Made by a program: the position numbers and the translations under genes
Notes under the pieces: generated by a model
What the model was told of the DNA's origin: nothing
Seen by the model: the letters and a program-made list of their open reading frames with translations, nothing else
Database searches by the model: none
Assembly (NCBI RefSeq): GCF_003007685.1
Contig: NZ_PXNN01000013.1
Coordinates: 124,001 to 188,000, forward strand
From: Marinobacter halophilus
GTDB taxonomy: Bacteria; Pseudomonadota; Gammaproteobacteria; Pseudomonadales; Oleiphilaceae
Direction: 5' to 3'
Length of the DNA stretch: 64,000 nt
Shown: positions 37,159 through 46,935 of the stretch, in pieces
Layout of the letters: each line of letters begins with the position of its first letter
Position numbering within the stretch: position 1 is the stretch's first letter

Positions 37159-37629
37159 ATGAGCGATACATCCCTGACCATCGACAACATTCTGGCTCCT
37201 GAACTGACGCTGTGCCGGGTACCGGCCTCAAGTAAAAAGCGGGTTCTGGAGACCATTGCCGAGCATATTCATCATCAGGATGAAATACTCAGCGACACCC
37301 AGATATTCAGTAACCTGGTATCCCGGGAAAGACTCGGCAGCACCGGTATCGGCCAGGGAATTGCCATTCCCCACTGCCGTCTTGAAGGGCTCGATCGTGT
37401 CATCGGGGTTCTGATGACGCTTGCAGAGCGCATAGATTTTGATGCAATCGACAACCAGCCGGTTGACCTGGTATTCGCGTTGATTGTTCCGAAAGAAGCC
37501 ACCAGCGAGCACCTTGAACTGCTAAGCCAACTGGCCGAGAAGTTCAATGACAACGCCTTCTGCGAACGGCTGCGCCAATGTGAAGATGCCGACGCCCTGT
37601 ACCAGCGTATGACCACGGTCAGCACCTGA
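37159..37629 (+). CDS. ptsN: Nitrogen-regulatory PTS enzyme IIA (EIIA-Ntr, PtsN)
   Basis: PtsN is the terminal phospho-acceptor of the nitrogen PTS, which in relatives regulates potassium transport and sigma-54-linked functions. The 156-residue protein has the fructose-type EIIA fold and phosphorylatable His72 in IAIPHCRLEG. The VFALIVPKEATSEHLELLSQ segment is also typical. It precedes rapZ and npr, completing the rpoN-associated phosphotransfer cluster; the EI-Ntr gene ptsP is not in the window. Confidence 0.96.
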   Translation: MSDTSLTIDNILAPELTLCRVPASSKKRVLETIAEHIHHQDEILSDTQIFSNLVSRERLGSTGIGQGIAIPHCRLEGLDRVIGVLMTLAERIDFDAIDNQPVDLVFALIVPKEATSEHLELLSQLAEKFNDNAFCERLRQCEDADALYQRMTTVST

Positions 37630-37668
37630 TACCCATTGCACCAGCAAAAGAAGGAAGGAGTGCCTACC

Positions 37669-38553
37669 ATGAAGCTGATCATCGTCAGTGGCCGGTCCGG
37701 ATCTGGCAAGAGTACCGCATTGCACGTACTCGAGGACCTGGGCTTCTATTGCATTGATAACCTTCCTATCGGATTGCTGTTCCCCCTGACTCGTGAAGCG
37801 GCCCATCAGGAGGCGCCCGGCCGTCTCAGAAAGATGGCGGTCAGCATTGATGCCCGTAACCTGTCTGCGGAACTGGCCAATTTCGAGCAGATTTACGACC
37901 AGCTTCGTGACACCGGCATCGTTGTCGAGATCATTTTCCTGGATGCCGATGAACAGTCGCTGCTGCAGCGATTTCATGCCACCCGGCGCAAGCACCCGCT
38001 CAGCGATGATAAAACCTCTCTGCGCGAGGCGATCACCAATGAAAAGGCCTTGCTGGATCCACTGTCGAGACTGGCCGACCTTTATGTCAACACCACCGGC
38101 CTGTCGATGTATGAACTGCGGGACATGGTCAAACAGCGAGTTGCCGGGCGCAAAGACCAGGAACTGGCGCTGTTGTTCCAATCTTTTGGCTTCAAACATG
38201 GCGTGCCGGTCGACTCGGACTACGTTTTTGACGTTCGCTGCCTCCCCAACCCGTACTGGGACACCAGCCTGCGCAAGTACGTGGGCACCGACCAGCCGGT
38301 CATTGATTTTCTTGAGCGGGAACCTCTGACCGGGCAGATGGTGGATGACCTGATACGGTTTCTCGACACCTGGCTGCCCTCCTTTGCCGACAGCAACCGC
38401 AGCTACATGACCATTTCCATTGGCTGCACCGGTGGTCAGCACCGCTCAGTGTATGTGTGCGAGCAGTTGGGTCGCCATTTCAGCACCCGTTACAACAACG
38501 TTCAGGTACGTCACACCGAGCTGCCTCATCTTCAGGCTCGAGGGGAGATCTGA
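37669..38553 (+). CDS. rapZ: RNase adapter protein RapZ (YvcJ family)
   Basis: A 294-residue nucleotide-binding protein; in E. coli RapZ targets the small RNA GlmZ to RNase E and so sets GlmS levels. Walker A GRSGSGKST lies at residues 8-16, Walker-B-like VEIIFLDADEQSLLQRF follows, and the C-terminal domain has the conserved GCTGGQHRSVYVCEQLG, HTELPHLQARG end. ATG 37669 is preceded by AAGGAG at ideal spacing, so it is preferred to 37636. It lies between ptsN and npr as in other gammaproteobacteria. Confidence 0.96.
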   Translation: MKLIIVSGRSGSGKSTALHVLEDLGFYCIDNLPIGLLFPLTREAAHQEAPGRLRKMAVSIDARNLSAELANFEQIYDQLRDTGIVVEIIFLDADEQSLLQRFHATRRKHPLSDDKTSLREAITNEKALLDPLSRLADLYVNTTGLSMYELRDMVKQRVAGRKDQELALLFQSFGFKHGVPVDSDYVFDVRCLPNPYWDTSLRKYVGTDQPVIDFLEREPLTGQMVDDLIRFLDTWLPSFADSNRSYMTISIGCTGGQHRSVYVCEQLGRHFSTRYNNVQVRHTELPHLQARGEI

Positions 38554-38560
38554 TCAACCC

Positions 38561-38830
38561 ATGATCTGCCGCCCCATCACCATCATCAACAAACTGGGCC
38601 TGCACGCCCGTGCCACCGCCAAACTGGTGGCGACGGCGTCTGGCTTCGACTGCCAGGTACGGATTCGTGGCAAAGGCCGGGATGTAGACGCCAAAAACAT
38701 CATGCAGGTGATGATGCTGGCTGCCAGCCAGGGCACCGAGGTGGAGCTTGTTGCCGAGGGTCCGGACGAGCAGGACGCCATCAGGGCACTGGTCACACTG
38801 ATCGACGATTATTTTGGCGAAGGCGGCTAA
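38561..38830 (+). CDS. npr: Nitrogen-PTS phosphocarrier NPr (HPr family, PtsO)
   Basis: An 89-residue HPr-family protein. The phospho-accepting His15 is in NKLGLHARATAKLV, and the helix VDAKNIMQVMMLAASQGTEV replaces the Ser46-kinase site region seen in Gram-positive HPr. It relays phosphate from PtsP to PtsN. It lies 7 nt after rapZ, so the genes ptsN-rapZ-npr are probably cotranscribed. ATG 38561 gives the expected family length; the open frame upstream overlaps rapZ. Confidence 0.95.
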   Translation: MICRPITIINKLGLHARATAKLVATASGFDCQVRIRGKGRDVDAKNIMQVMMLAASQGTEVELVAEGPDEQDAIRALVTLIDDYFGEGG

Positions 38831-38921
38831 GCCCGGCTTCGCTATTTCCCTACAACTCTTTCTCACCTGTACCGGCTAACTCCGCTATAATACGAGGGTT
38901 TTCTGATCGCAGGTGGTTTTC

Positions 38922-40283
38922 ATGACCGATATTCTTGAAAAAAGTCAGGCCCGCCAGCGCCTTCGCTCTCTCAGTGAGGCCCTGGACAGTGGTGCCCTCA
39001 AGCAAGTAGCCCGCATTCTTAATGGCGGCCTGAGTCCCAGCGATATCGCCCACCTGCTGGAATCCTCGCCGCCCCGCCAGCGTGCACTGCTGTGGAACCT
39101 GGTCGACAAACAGCTCGAAGGCGAGGTACTGCAGTACCTCGGCGATGACATTCGTGGATATTTCCTGAGCCAGCTGAATGCCCAGGAACTGGCGGATATC
39201 ATCGAGAATTTCGAGTCGGATGACTTGGCTGACCTGCTGCAGCAACTTCCCGACACGGTGATTCAGGAAGTTCTGGACACCATGGACGAGCAGGACCGGC
39301 AGCGGGTAGAGGAAGTACTCGCCTACCCGGAGGATACTGCCGGCGGCCTGATGAACACGGATACCATCACCGTGCGGCCAGACATCAGTATTGACGTGGT
39401 TTTACGTTATCTGCGCCGGCATCGCAGCTTGCCACCGATGACCGACAGCCTGATCGTGGTGAGCCGACGGGACGAATTTATCGGCATGTTACCGATTACC
39501 CGAATGCTGGTCTCCAACCCTGCCGCCACGGTTCGGGAAGTGATGGATACCGAAATCGAACCGATACCGGTCGGTCTGTCAGATACCAAAGTAGCCACCC
39601 TGTTCGAACGTTACGACCTGATCTCGGCGCCGGTGGTGGGCGAAGGCAACAAGCTGCTGGGCCGGATCACTATCGATGACGTGGTCGATGTTATCCGGGA
39701 AGACGCCGACCATTCGCTGATGAGCATGGCCGGTCTGGATGAGGACGAAGACACCTTCGCGCCGATCATGAAAACAACCCGTCGCCGGGCGGTGTGGCTA
39801 GGCATCAATCTGCTTACTGCGTTTACCGCCTCTGGGGTGATCGGCCTGTTTGAAGACACCATCGCCAAGGTGGTGGCGCTGGCCGTATTAATGCCGATCG
39901 TGGCCAGCATGGGCGGTATCGCCGGCAGTCAGACTCTGACCCTGGTGATCCGCGGTATGGCCGTTGGCCAGATCAGTGGCGCCAACGTGGGCTGGCTGCT
40001 GAACCGTGAGTTCCTTTCGGGCGTTCTCAACGGCCTGCTTTGGGCCGTGGTGGTGGCCGTTGCCGCCATACTCTGGTTCCAGGACTGGCTGATCGGTGCC
40101 ATCATTGCAGCTGCTCTGGTCATCAATCTGGTGGTGGCCTCGTTAGTCGGCACAGTTTTGCCCTTGTACCTGAAATCCAGAAACATTGACCCCGCCCTCG
40201 CCGGCAGTGTAATTCTGACAACGGTTACCGACGTTGTCGGCTTCATGGCCTTTCTGGGACTGGCCACCATTTTCTACGCCTGA
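38922..40283 (+). CDS. mgtE: Magnesium transporter MgtE
   Basis: A 453-residue MgtE-type magnesium channel. The N-terminal superhelical MgtE_N domain (QYLGDDIRGYFLSQLNAQEL, PEDTAGGLMNTD) is followed by two CBS domains (MLPITRMLVSNPAATVREVM, ATLFERYDLISAPVVGEGNK) and a C-terminal pore domain with five hydrophobic segments from about residue 285 (RRAVWLGINLLTAFTASGVI to VVGFMAFLGLATIFYA). Acidic residues in the N and CBS domains bind Mg and gate the pore. ATG 38922 is preferred over GTG 38913. It begins 91 nt after npr. Confidence 0.95.
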   Translation: MTDILEKSQARQRLRSLSEALDSGALKQVARILNGGLSPSDIAHLLESSPPRQRALLWNLVDKQLEGEVLQYLGDDIRGYFLSQLNAQELADIIENFESDDLADLLQQLPDTVIQEVLDTMDEQDRQRVEEVLAYPEDTAGGLMNTDTITVRPDISIDVVLRYLRRHRSLPPMTDSLIVVSRRDEFIGMLPITRMLVSNPAATVREVMDTEIEPIPVGLSDTKVATLFERYDLISAPVVGEGNKLLGRITIDDVVDVIREDADHSLMSMAGLDEDEDTFAPIMKTTRRRAVWLGINLLTAFTASGVIGLFEDTIAKVVALAVLMPIVASMGGIAGSQTLTLVIRGMAVGQISGANVGWLLNREFLSGVLNGLLWAVVVAVAAILWFQDWLIGAIIAAALVINLVVASLVGTVLPLYLKSRNIDPALAGSVILTTVTDVVGFMAFLGLATIFYA

Positions 40284-40300
40284 CAAAATTGACGATCACC

Positions 40301-40825
40301 ATGACTGACCATACTGACGACCAACTTCCTGAGTACTCCGGCCCCAGCAAGTCCCAGCTGAAGCGGGACATGCACGCCTTGCAGGACCTGGGCAAGCGGA
40401 TGCTGGATCTGAACGACGAGCAGCTGGCGACGCTGGCTATCAGCGATACCCTGCAGCGGGCCATTATGGAATCACGCCGGATCAACCAGCGTGAAGCCAA
40501 GCGCCGGCACCTGCAATATATTGGCAAGGTGATTCGACAGGAAGCAGATCCCGAAACTCTGAGCCGCGCTATTGATGCCTTTCATGCCGGCAGTGAGGAG
40601 CATACCCGTCGCCACCACCTGGCCGAACGCTGGCGTGACCGGATGATCGCCGAAGGCGATAAGGTCGTGGGCGAATTTATTGGTTATTGCCCATTGGCCG
40701 ACGTTCAGCATTTGCGCAACCTGGTTCGCAATGCTCGCAAGGAAGTGGATTCTCAGAAAAACACCGGTCAGGCGCGAAAATTGTTCCGGGCTCTCCGGGA
40801 ATGGATTGACGACGCAGAGCTGTGA
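40301..40825 (+). CDS. darP: Ribosome biogenesis protein DarP (YjgA/DUF615)
   Basis: A 174-residue DUF615 protein. E. coli DarP (YjgA) associates with late 50S precursors. Motifs GPSKSQLKRDMHALQDLGKR near the N-terminus, RRHLQYIGKVIRQ, and the DVQHLRNLVRNARKE segment are conserved. ATG 40301 is preferred to the TTG at 40289 because GPSKSQLKR then falls close to the N-terminus as in relatives. It follows mgtE by 17 nt and converges on the nitrilase-family gene, with stops only 11 nt apart. Confidence 0.94.
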   Translation: MTDHTDDQLPEYSGPSKSQLKRDMHALQDLGKRMLDLNDEQLATLAISDTLQRAIMESRRINQREAKRRHLQYIGKVIRQEADPETLSRAIDAFHAGSEEHTRRHHLAERWRDRMIAEGDKVVGEFIGYCPLADVQHLRNLVRNARKEVDSQKNTGQARKLFRALREWIDDAEL

Positions 40826-40836
40826 TGTCCGGCGCT

Positions 40837-41664
40837 TTACAGGCGCCGGTGTTGCCAGACCGGCATGCGGGTTCTGACTTGTTCAAGATATTCAAGGCCC
40901 AGGTCGGCGCATACCAGGCCCGGCCCCTCTTCTTCAATTTCACAGGCAACCTTGCCCCAGGGATCACAGATCAGGCTGTGACCGTAGGTTTTGCGGCGCG
41001 GACTGTTCTGGCCACCCTGACCAGGGGCGACCACCCAGACCTGATTCTCGATGGCCCGGGCTCGAATCAGGGCGTGCCAGTGGGCGTCACCGGTCTGCCA
41101 GGTAAAGGCACTGGGCAAACACACCCAATCAGCGCCCTGCTGCCGTAACGCTCTGAACAACTCGGGAAAGCGCAGATCATAGCAGATGGCCAGCCCCAGC
41201 CTGCCCGCGGGCGTCTCCACCGTAACCACCTGATCGCCCGGCTCGAAGGTATCGGATTCGCGATACTGACCATGAGAATCTTCCACCATGGCATCAAACA
41301 GATGGATCTTGTCGTAACGCGCAACCTCCTGGCCTTGATCGTTATAGACCAGGCAGCTTGCACGAACCCGCTCGACCATGTCTGACCCATCTGGCCGCGT
41401 TGCCAGCGGCAGGGAGCCGCCTACAATCCATAAACCCAGCGCCTTGGCCTGCGCCGACAGAAAACGACGGATCACCGGCTCGGCACTGGCTTCCTGCCGG
41501 CCACATTCAAGCATTTGCGTCGTGGCCAGTACCGCAAAATTTTCCGGCAGCACCGCTACTTTCGCACCCTGGACCGCAGCTTCCCGTAACAGGCGTTCCG
41601 CCTCAGCAAGATTGCCTGCAATGTCGTGGCTGCTGACCATCTGAATAGCGGCTACGTGGGTCAT
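40837..41664 (-). CDS. Carbon-nitrogen hydrolase (nitrilase superfamily, Nit1-like)
   Basis: A 275-residue nitrilase-superfamily amidase with the catalytic triad Glu41 (VLPENFA), Lys119 (RYDKIHLFD) and Cys161 (ICYDLRFPELFR), all as expected. The HIYREID-type motifs, GAQGGQNSPRRKTYGHS-like substrate loop and C-terminal DLEYLEQVR region match the Nit1/deaminated-glutathione amidase branch, but other amides are possible. It lies 12 nt after yhdP on the same strand, closing the mreB-to-yhdP transcription unit; in pseudomonads the same neighbour order is common. Confidence 0.9.
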   Translation of the reverse strand: MTHVAAIQMVSSHDIAGNLAEAERLLREAAVQGAKVAVLPENFAVLATTQMLECGRQEASAEPVIRRFLSAQAKALGLWIVGGSLPLATRPDGSDMVERVRASCLVYNDQGQEVARYDKIHLFDAMVEDSHGQYRESDTFEPGDQVVTVETPAGRLGLAICYDLRFPELFRALRQQGADWVCLPSAFTWQTGDAHWHALIRARAIENQVWVVAPGQGGQNSPRRKTYGHSLICDPWGKVACEIEEEGPGLVCADLGLEYLEQVRTRMPVWQHRRL

Positions 41665-41676
41665 GGCTCAACTCCT

Positions 41677-44600
41677 CTATTCACCCGTATCAAAAACCCG
41701 GCGAAGTTCAACTTCCGGGTCGCTCCAGCTACCGGTCACGCTGTAGGTGGCACTGGTTAATTTACTCAGGGGGTCACCCAGAATCTTATCGAGCACAAAC
41801 AGCGCGCCCCCAATCGGGGCACTGGCTCCCATCAGTATGGCAGCAAGGGGCAGATTCTGGGTAACCGGCAACACCAGCACCAGTCTCATATTCAGGCTTT
41901 CGTCGGTCATATTGGTGGTGCCGTTGAGTTTGAAGGCTCCGGATGGACCGACCAACTGCAGTTCTGGGTCCAGCGTGAGCAACCCGTTCACCAGGCTGGC
42001 TTTGCCAGAAATGGCATCGAAGGCAATACCCCTTTCGTACAGATCAGAAAAATCGAGGCGGAGTCTTCGCCAGAGCGTATCGGTGTTGAGCAGGTTGAAA
42101 ATCCTGAACAACTGGGCCGAACCGCTCTGTTCCATGATGACACCATCATCCAATCGCACACTGACCTGACCACTGAGGCCGCTCAAGGCGAATTCATCCG
42201 GTCGACCGGGCCAATCCAGGTTCAGATCAATACGGGTCTGCTCATTGTTCAGCGGGATTGGTGCGCCGGTCAGTGCCTCCAGTTCATTCAGACGCCCTCC
42301 CGAAAGTGCGCCCACAAACCGGCTGGTTTCCCGCTCATCCACCACGCTCCAGGTCATGTCGCCCTTCAAAGCCAGCGTCTGCAGCTGGCCATCAATGCCC
42401 GTGACGTTCAACCTGAACGGTTCCGGGCGCAGACTGAACTGCCAGCGGCCAGCGCTTTCGTCACCTAACCTCAGTTCGTCGATCTTCACGTCGATGTCCG
42501 GCCAGCTTCCGATATCAAGAGCGCGAAAGGCTTCCAACTGCTGCTCCAGAGTCAGTAATTCCGGAGCACTGTCGGCGTCGCTGTCCGAGTCCGAGTCCGA
42601 GCGCAACAGGCTAAGACGCTGCAGGTCCACTTCGATCACACCGTCATCCGGCACCATCAGGCGCCCGAGTAGTCGCTCGGATTCGGTATTGAACACCCAC
42701 CGGTCGCCCAGATTCAACGCATTGATCTGAATGTTACTGAGGGTGTGCCCGGCCAGGTTCAACTGGCTGAAATGCAGATCGAATCCGGAGCGTTTCCACA
42801 ACAGGTCGAAGCCCAGACGATTCTGCCAGTCTCCGGTTATCCGCAAACCCTCGCTGGCGCTGGGATCAATCAGAGCCGCCAACTCGGCGGTCTGATCGGC
42901 CGATTTGCCCAGGGGTTCAGGCCAGTCCAGCGCCAGCCCGTGCAAGTCTGACGTCACCGAGAGCCGGGGCGTGGTTTCGGGGGCCACTTTCAGCTCTGCG
43001 GTGTAATCAAGCGTGCCCGCCATACCCAGGGACATATCTTCCGCCAACCCCAACTGACCAAGGAACGACGGCATCGATAGCTGACCGGCTTGTCGTATCA
43101 ACAGTCCCGGGCCACCGGTGTCACTAGCCGTTGTCTGCTCAAAACTGACCATCACTGGCTGGTCAAGGAAGTTCGCACTCAAAGGCGCACCGGAAAAGCC
43201 CTGGCTTGTATGGTAAGTCAGTTCGCCCTCAATGCCGGTCCAGCTCAACCCGGCGTCGGGATAGGCCACCTCAGCCCCGCTGGTGCTGACCTTTGCCTGT
43301 ACTTCGGGCTGGGCGCCACTGGCCAGCGCCAGGTCGAGATTAAGTGACAATTCATAAAGACCTCGATAGTCAAGCCCGCTGGCGGCAACACCGGCCAGCT
43401 CACCCAACGGCGTATTGTTCATCCAGAAAGGCACCGCTTGCCCGGGAACATTGGCGGCGGCATCAACCAGTATTCGGTTCGTGGTATCGCCGTTGCCGGG
43501 CACCACCCTGACCTCGCCCTGACTCAAGTCCAGACCGCCCGTGCGCCCTTGTGCCAGGGTAACCCGGGCGTCCGCGCTGTGAATTTCGACCCGGCCACGG
43601 GCACCCTCCAGCTCCGGCCACCGCTGGTCATAGCGGATACGGGCCTCATCAAACTCAAACCACATGGAGGACACAAACGATCCGCGGGGCGCGCCAGTAT
43701 CTATCCGGCCATGTCCGTAATACTGTCCGGCGGTAATGTCAACTTCCGTGATGGCGGTTGTCAGCCAATCATAGAGTTCTTCGTTCATCACTCGGGCGGG
43801 GGCAAAGTCCGCAAGCATTTGAGCTGTGCCGTTCTCAACGCCCACGCTCAAACCAAGATTATCTTCACCAAACTTGTCGAGCCTAAGATCGAAGGCACCG
43901 GTCAACAATGACTGGTCACCATACGACAACGTCAAGTCGTCAGAAAACACTCTGGTAATCGGGCCTGCCAGTCTCCAGGATACCGTGCCCTTCATAGCGC
44001 TGAGCGACCAATCCGAGCTGAAAAGCTGGGGAAATCCGAGGTTTGCCGATTGCGCGGTATCCAGGGTGACATAGCCCCCCTCTGCGTTCATCAGTATCAA
44101 CCCCTGGAGGCCGCTGGCCGAGGGCGCACCCCGGGAAGCCTGTATCGAAACATCACGCAGGCGACCAGAAAGCTCGAAATTGCCCGGATCCTCAGGCAAC
44201 GTGAGGATCACATCATCCAGATACCCTGCCGGCCGGTACCGCTCCAGTGCCTGGTTTGGCACATCGGGCAACAGTGGCAAGGTCTGAACGAGGCGCCGGA
44301 TCGGAGCCAACGGCACGTCATCAGCAATGAACACGTTACCGTCCGTGACCGGCTCAAGCCGAAGCCCGAACGGCTCCACCTGTTCGCCGATCCATTGCCA
44401 CTGCAATTCCTGCAGCTGAAGCGGGCCATCTTTGCGCCAACCAAACCGGGCACGGATATCTTCGATCGGCGCGAGCGACTCCCTGTTCACGCCAAGTTGC
44501 AGATACGGTGTGTAGACGGAGCCCTGGACCTGCTCAATCTCGCCGTTGCGGAAGGTTAACCAGGCGCGCCCGCCCAGATCAAAACCCTCAACTCTCACAC

Positions 44601-45411
44601 CGCGCCAGTTCAGATCATCAATCAGGCCATCAAACAGTCGGCCCGAATCCACATCCAGATAGAGCTGGCCGGTAAACTCACCGCGAAAAAAGTGCTGCCC
44701 TACCAGGGCAAAACTGGCCAACTGGGTTGACGTCCCCGGCTGCATGGCGCGGCCGGAGGCTTGAAACAAACCCCGCCGGTAGACCAGATCCAGCCTGGGA
44801 ATATCCAGTTGGCGCAGGTTGCCGGAGCCATCGTCAATGGCAAGACTGATCCTCGTCAACGTCACCCTCGGGTCAGACAGCCAGCGCCCCGCCAGCTTTA
44901 GCCAGGATTGCAGATCCTGGCCGCCCGGGTGAGTCAGGTCGCTCAGTTCGTCAGGCGGATCAAACAGATCAAGGCCAGCACGACGGGTCAGTGTCAGTGA
45001 CAAGCCATCGGCTTCAAAATCTTCAAACACCAGACGGAAACGAAAAACGGAGGACAGAAAGTTTAGCCGCAGCCGCAGGTGCTCGAGTTCGGCGATCGGT
45101 TCGCCGGTGTCCGGGTGACGCAGCGTAACGTCGTTGGCGGTTACTGCAGGGTCAAGCCAGTGCCAGCGGGACGACAGTGTGCCCACCTGGACATCCAGCC
45201 CGGTGCGTTCTGACAAGTGCGAGGAGAGGTCGCGGGAATAGCGATCAAGGTCACTGGTGAGCTGGCGACCAAGCCCAACATAGAGGGCGAACACCACCAG
45301 TATGGCGAAAATGAACCACCAGACGGCGTTCGCCAGATACTCAAGCGCCTTTGCCAGCATACTCGCTGGACGAACAGACGCTTGGGTTTGATCTTGCTCA
45401 CGGCCTTGCAT
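41677..45411 (-). CDS. yhdP: AsmA-like envelope protein YhdP
   Basis: A 1244-residue TIGR02099-type protein related to AsmA/TamB, implicated in E. coli in moving phospholipids to the outer membrane. An N-terminal membrane helix (residues about 28-50, ALEYLANAVWWFIFAILVV) is followed by a long beta-strand-rich periplasmic groove and a conserved C-terminal DUF3971/AsmA2 region (LVNGLLTLDPELQLVGPSGA, NLPLAAILMGASAPIGGALF). A short in-frame hexamer repeat encodes SDSDSDAD near residue 940. The start at 45411 keeps the helix; Met at 45360 is an alternative. It is in the order rng-yhdP-nit as elsewhere. Confidence 0.92.
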   Translation of the reverse strand: MQGREQDQTQASVRPASMLAKALEYLANAVWWFIFAILVVFALYVGLGRQLTSDLDRYSRDLSSHLSERTGLDVQVGTLSSRWHWLDPAVTANDVTLRHPDTGEPIAELEHLRLRLNFLSSVFRFRLVFEDFEADGLSLTLTRRAGLDLFDPPDELSDLTHPGGQDLQSWLKLAGRWLSDPRVTLTRISLAIDDGSGNLRQLDIPRLDLVYRRGLFQASGRAMQPGTSTQLASFALVGQHFFRGEFTGQLYLDVDSGRLFDGLIDDLNWRGVRVEGFDLGGRAWLTFRNGEIEQVQGSVYTPYLQLGVNRESLAPIEDIRARFGWRKDGPLQLQELQWQWIGEQVEPFGLRLEPVTDGNVFIADDVPLAPIRRLVQTLPLLPDVPNQALERYRPAGYLDDVILTLPEDPGNFELSGRLRDVSIQASRGAPSASGLQGLILMNAEGGYVTLDTAQSANLGFPQLFSSDWSLSAMKGTVSWRLAGPITRVFSDDLTLSYGDQSLLTGAFDLRLDKFGEDNLGLSVGVENGTAQMLADFAPARVMNEELYDWLTTAITEVDITAGQYYGHGRIDTGAPRGSFVSSMWFEFDEARIRYDQRWPELEGARGRVEIHSADARVTLAQGRTGGLDLSQGEVRVVPGNGDTTNRILVDAAANVPGQAVPFWMNNTPLGELAGVAASGLDYRGLYELSLNLDLALASGAQPEVQAKVSTSGAEVAYPDAGLSWTGIEGELTYHTSQGFSGAPLSANFLDQPVMVSFEQTTASDTGGPGLLIRQAGQLSMPSFLGQLGLAEDMSLGMAGTLDYTAELKVAPETTPRLSVTSDLHGLALDWPEPLGKSADQTAELAALIDPSASEGLRITGDWQNRLGFDLLWKRSGFDLHFSQLNLAGHTLSNIQINALNLGDRWVFNTESERLLGRLMVPDDGVIEVDLQRLSLLRSDSDSDSDADSAPELLTLEQQLEAFRALDIGSWPDIDVKIDELRLGDESAGRWQFSLRPEPFRLNVTGIDGQLQTLALKGDMTWSVVDERETSRFVGALSGGRLNELEALTGAPIPLNNEQTRIDLNLDWPGRPDEFALSGLSGQVSVRLDDGVIMEQSGSAQLFRIFNLLNTDTLWRRLRLDFSDLYERGIAFDAISGKASLVNGLLTLDPELQLVGPSGAFKLNGTTNMTDESLNMRLVLVLPVTQNLPLAAILMGASAPIGGALFVLDKILGDPLSKLTSATYSVTGSWSDPEVELRRVFDTGE

Positions 45412-45450
45412 AGGTCAGATAACTCCGCAGACGGCCCCGCTCAGCGGGTG

Positions 45451-46935
45451 TCAGAGCAGGACCACATCGTATTGCTCCTGGCTATAGAACGGTTCGACCT
45501 GAAAACGAATGGTTTTACTGATGAACGTTTCAAGATCCGCAACATTGTCTGACTCTTCATCGAGCAGGCGATCCACCACGTGCTGGGATGCCATCACCAG
45601 GTAGCTCTCCGCGTCGTAGGCGCGATTTACCCTGAGTATTTCCCGGAATATTTCAAAACAAACAGTTTCAGGCGTTTTCAGAAATCCCCGGCCATCGCAG
45701 ATCGGGCATGGCTCGCACAGTATCTGCCCGAGGCTTTCGGTAGTGCGCTTACGGGTCATTTCCACCAGGCCAAGTTCAGAAACACCGGTAATCTTGGTTT
45801 TAGCGTGATCCCGTTCGAGCATTTTCTCCAGCATCCGGTGCACCTGACGCTGGTGTTCCGGGTCATCCATGTCGATAAAATCGATAATGATGATGCCACC
45901 AAGGTTTCTTAAACGGAGCTGCCGGCTAATGGCTCGTGCCGCTTCGAGATTGGTCTTGAAGATCGTCTCCTCAAGATTGCGATGCCCGACAAAAGCCCCG
46001 GTATTGATGTCGATAGTGGTCATTGCCTCAGTCTGGTCGATGATCACGTAACCACCCGACTTCAACTGCACCTTACGACTCAGGGCCTTCTGGATTTCAT
46101 CTTCGACAGAATACAGATCAAAAATAGGCCGTTCACCCGGATAGTACTCCACCTTGTCGGCGAATTCCGTGACGAACTCCTGCACAAACTCCATCACCCG
46201 CTGATAGCTTTCCCGGCTGTCGATACGGACTTTCTCGGTCTGTGGCCGGATCAGGTCACGGATGGTACGGATAAACAGTGGCAGATCCTGATAAATCACC
46301 GATGGTGCCGATGCCTTGGCCATCCGTTCATGAACAGACTGGCTCAGCCGGTGCAGGTACGTCATATCCGCAACCAGATCCTCCGCCGCCGCCGCCTCGG
46401 CTGCCGTCCGGATAATGTATCCACCCTTCACATCATCATTTTCGGCCGCTGCGGCTGCTTCGACCACAGACTTGAGGCGGGCTCGCTCGTTGTCGTCTTC
46501 AATACGCTGGGAAATTCCGATATGGCTGACCCCGGGCATAAACACCAGGTATCGGGAGGGAATGGAAAGCTGGGTCGTCAACCGGGCACCCTTGGTGCCG
46601 ATCGGGTCCTTGGTCACCTGAACCACCAACGCTTGACCCTCCCTGAGGAGGGTACGGATGTCGGGCACGGTTTTCGGGGCATCCGCCAGCTCTTCAGCAG
46701 TCGACTGGCTGGTGACCACGTCAGAGGCATGGATAAAGGCGGCCCGCTCCAGACCAATATCAACAAAGGCAGCTTCCATTCCGGGCAGCACTCTGACCAC
46801 CTTGCCTTTGTAGATATTGCCGACGATGCCTTTGCGACTGGCGCGCTCTATGTAAGCCTCTTGCAGCATACCGTTCTCGACCAGCGCGACCCGGGTTTCA
46901 ACCGGCGTGACGTTGATCAGGATCTCTTCACTCAT
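45451..46935 (-). CDS. rng: Ribonuclease G
   Basis: RNase G matures the 5' end of 16S rRNA and degrades some mRNAs. The 494-residue protein has an S1 RNA-binding domain (GNIYKGKVVRVLPGMEAAFV) near residues 35-110, the 5'-sensor/RNase-H-like region, and the catalytic aspartates in MTTIDINTGAF and GIIIIDFIDMDD; the zinc-link motif CEPCPICDGRG is present near residue 405. It lacks the long C-terminal scaffold of RNase E, so RNase G is the better name. It overlaps maf by 4 nt at 46932-46935. Confidence 0.96.
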   Translation of the reverse strand: MSEEILINVTPVETRVALVENGMLQEAYIERASRKGIVGNIYKGKVVRVLPGMEAAFVDIGLERAAFIHASDVVTSQSTAEELADAPKTVPDIRTLLREGQALVVQVTKDPIGTKGARLTTQLSIPSRYLVFMPGVSHIGISQRIEDDNERARLKSVVEAAAAAENDDVKGGYIIRTAAEAAAAEDLVADMTYLHRLSQSVHERMAKASAPSVIYQDLPLFIRTIRDLIRPQTEKVRIDSRESYQRVMEFVQEFVTEFADKVEYYPGERPIFDLYSVEDEIQKALSRKVQLKSGGYVIIDQTEAMTTIDINTGAFVGHRNLEETIFKTNLEAARAISRQLRLRNLGGIIIIDFIDMDDPEHQRQVHRMLEKMLERDHAKTKITGVSELGLVEMTRKRTTESLGQILCEPCPICDGRGFLKTPETVCFEIFREILRVNRAYDAESYLVMASQHVVDRLLDEESDNVADLETFISKTIRFQVEPFYSQEQYDVVLL

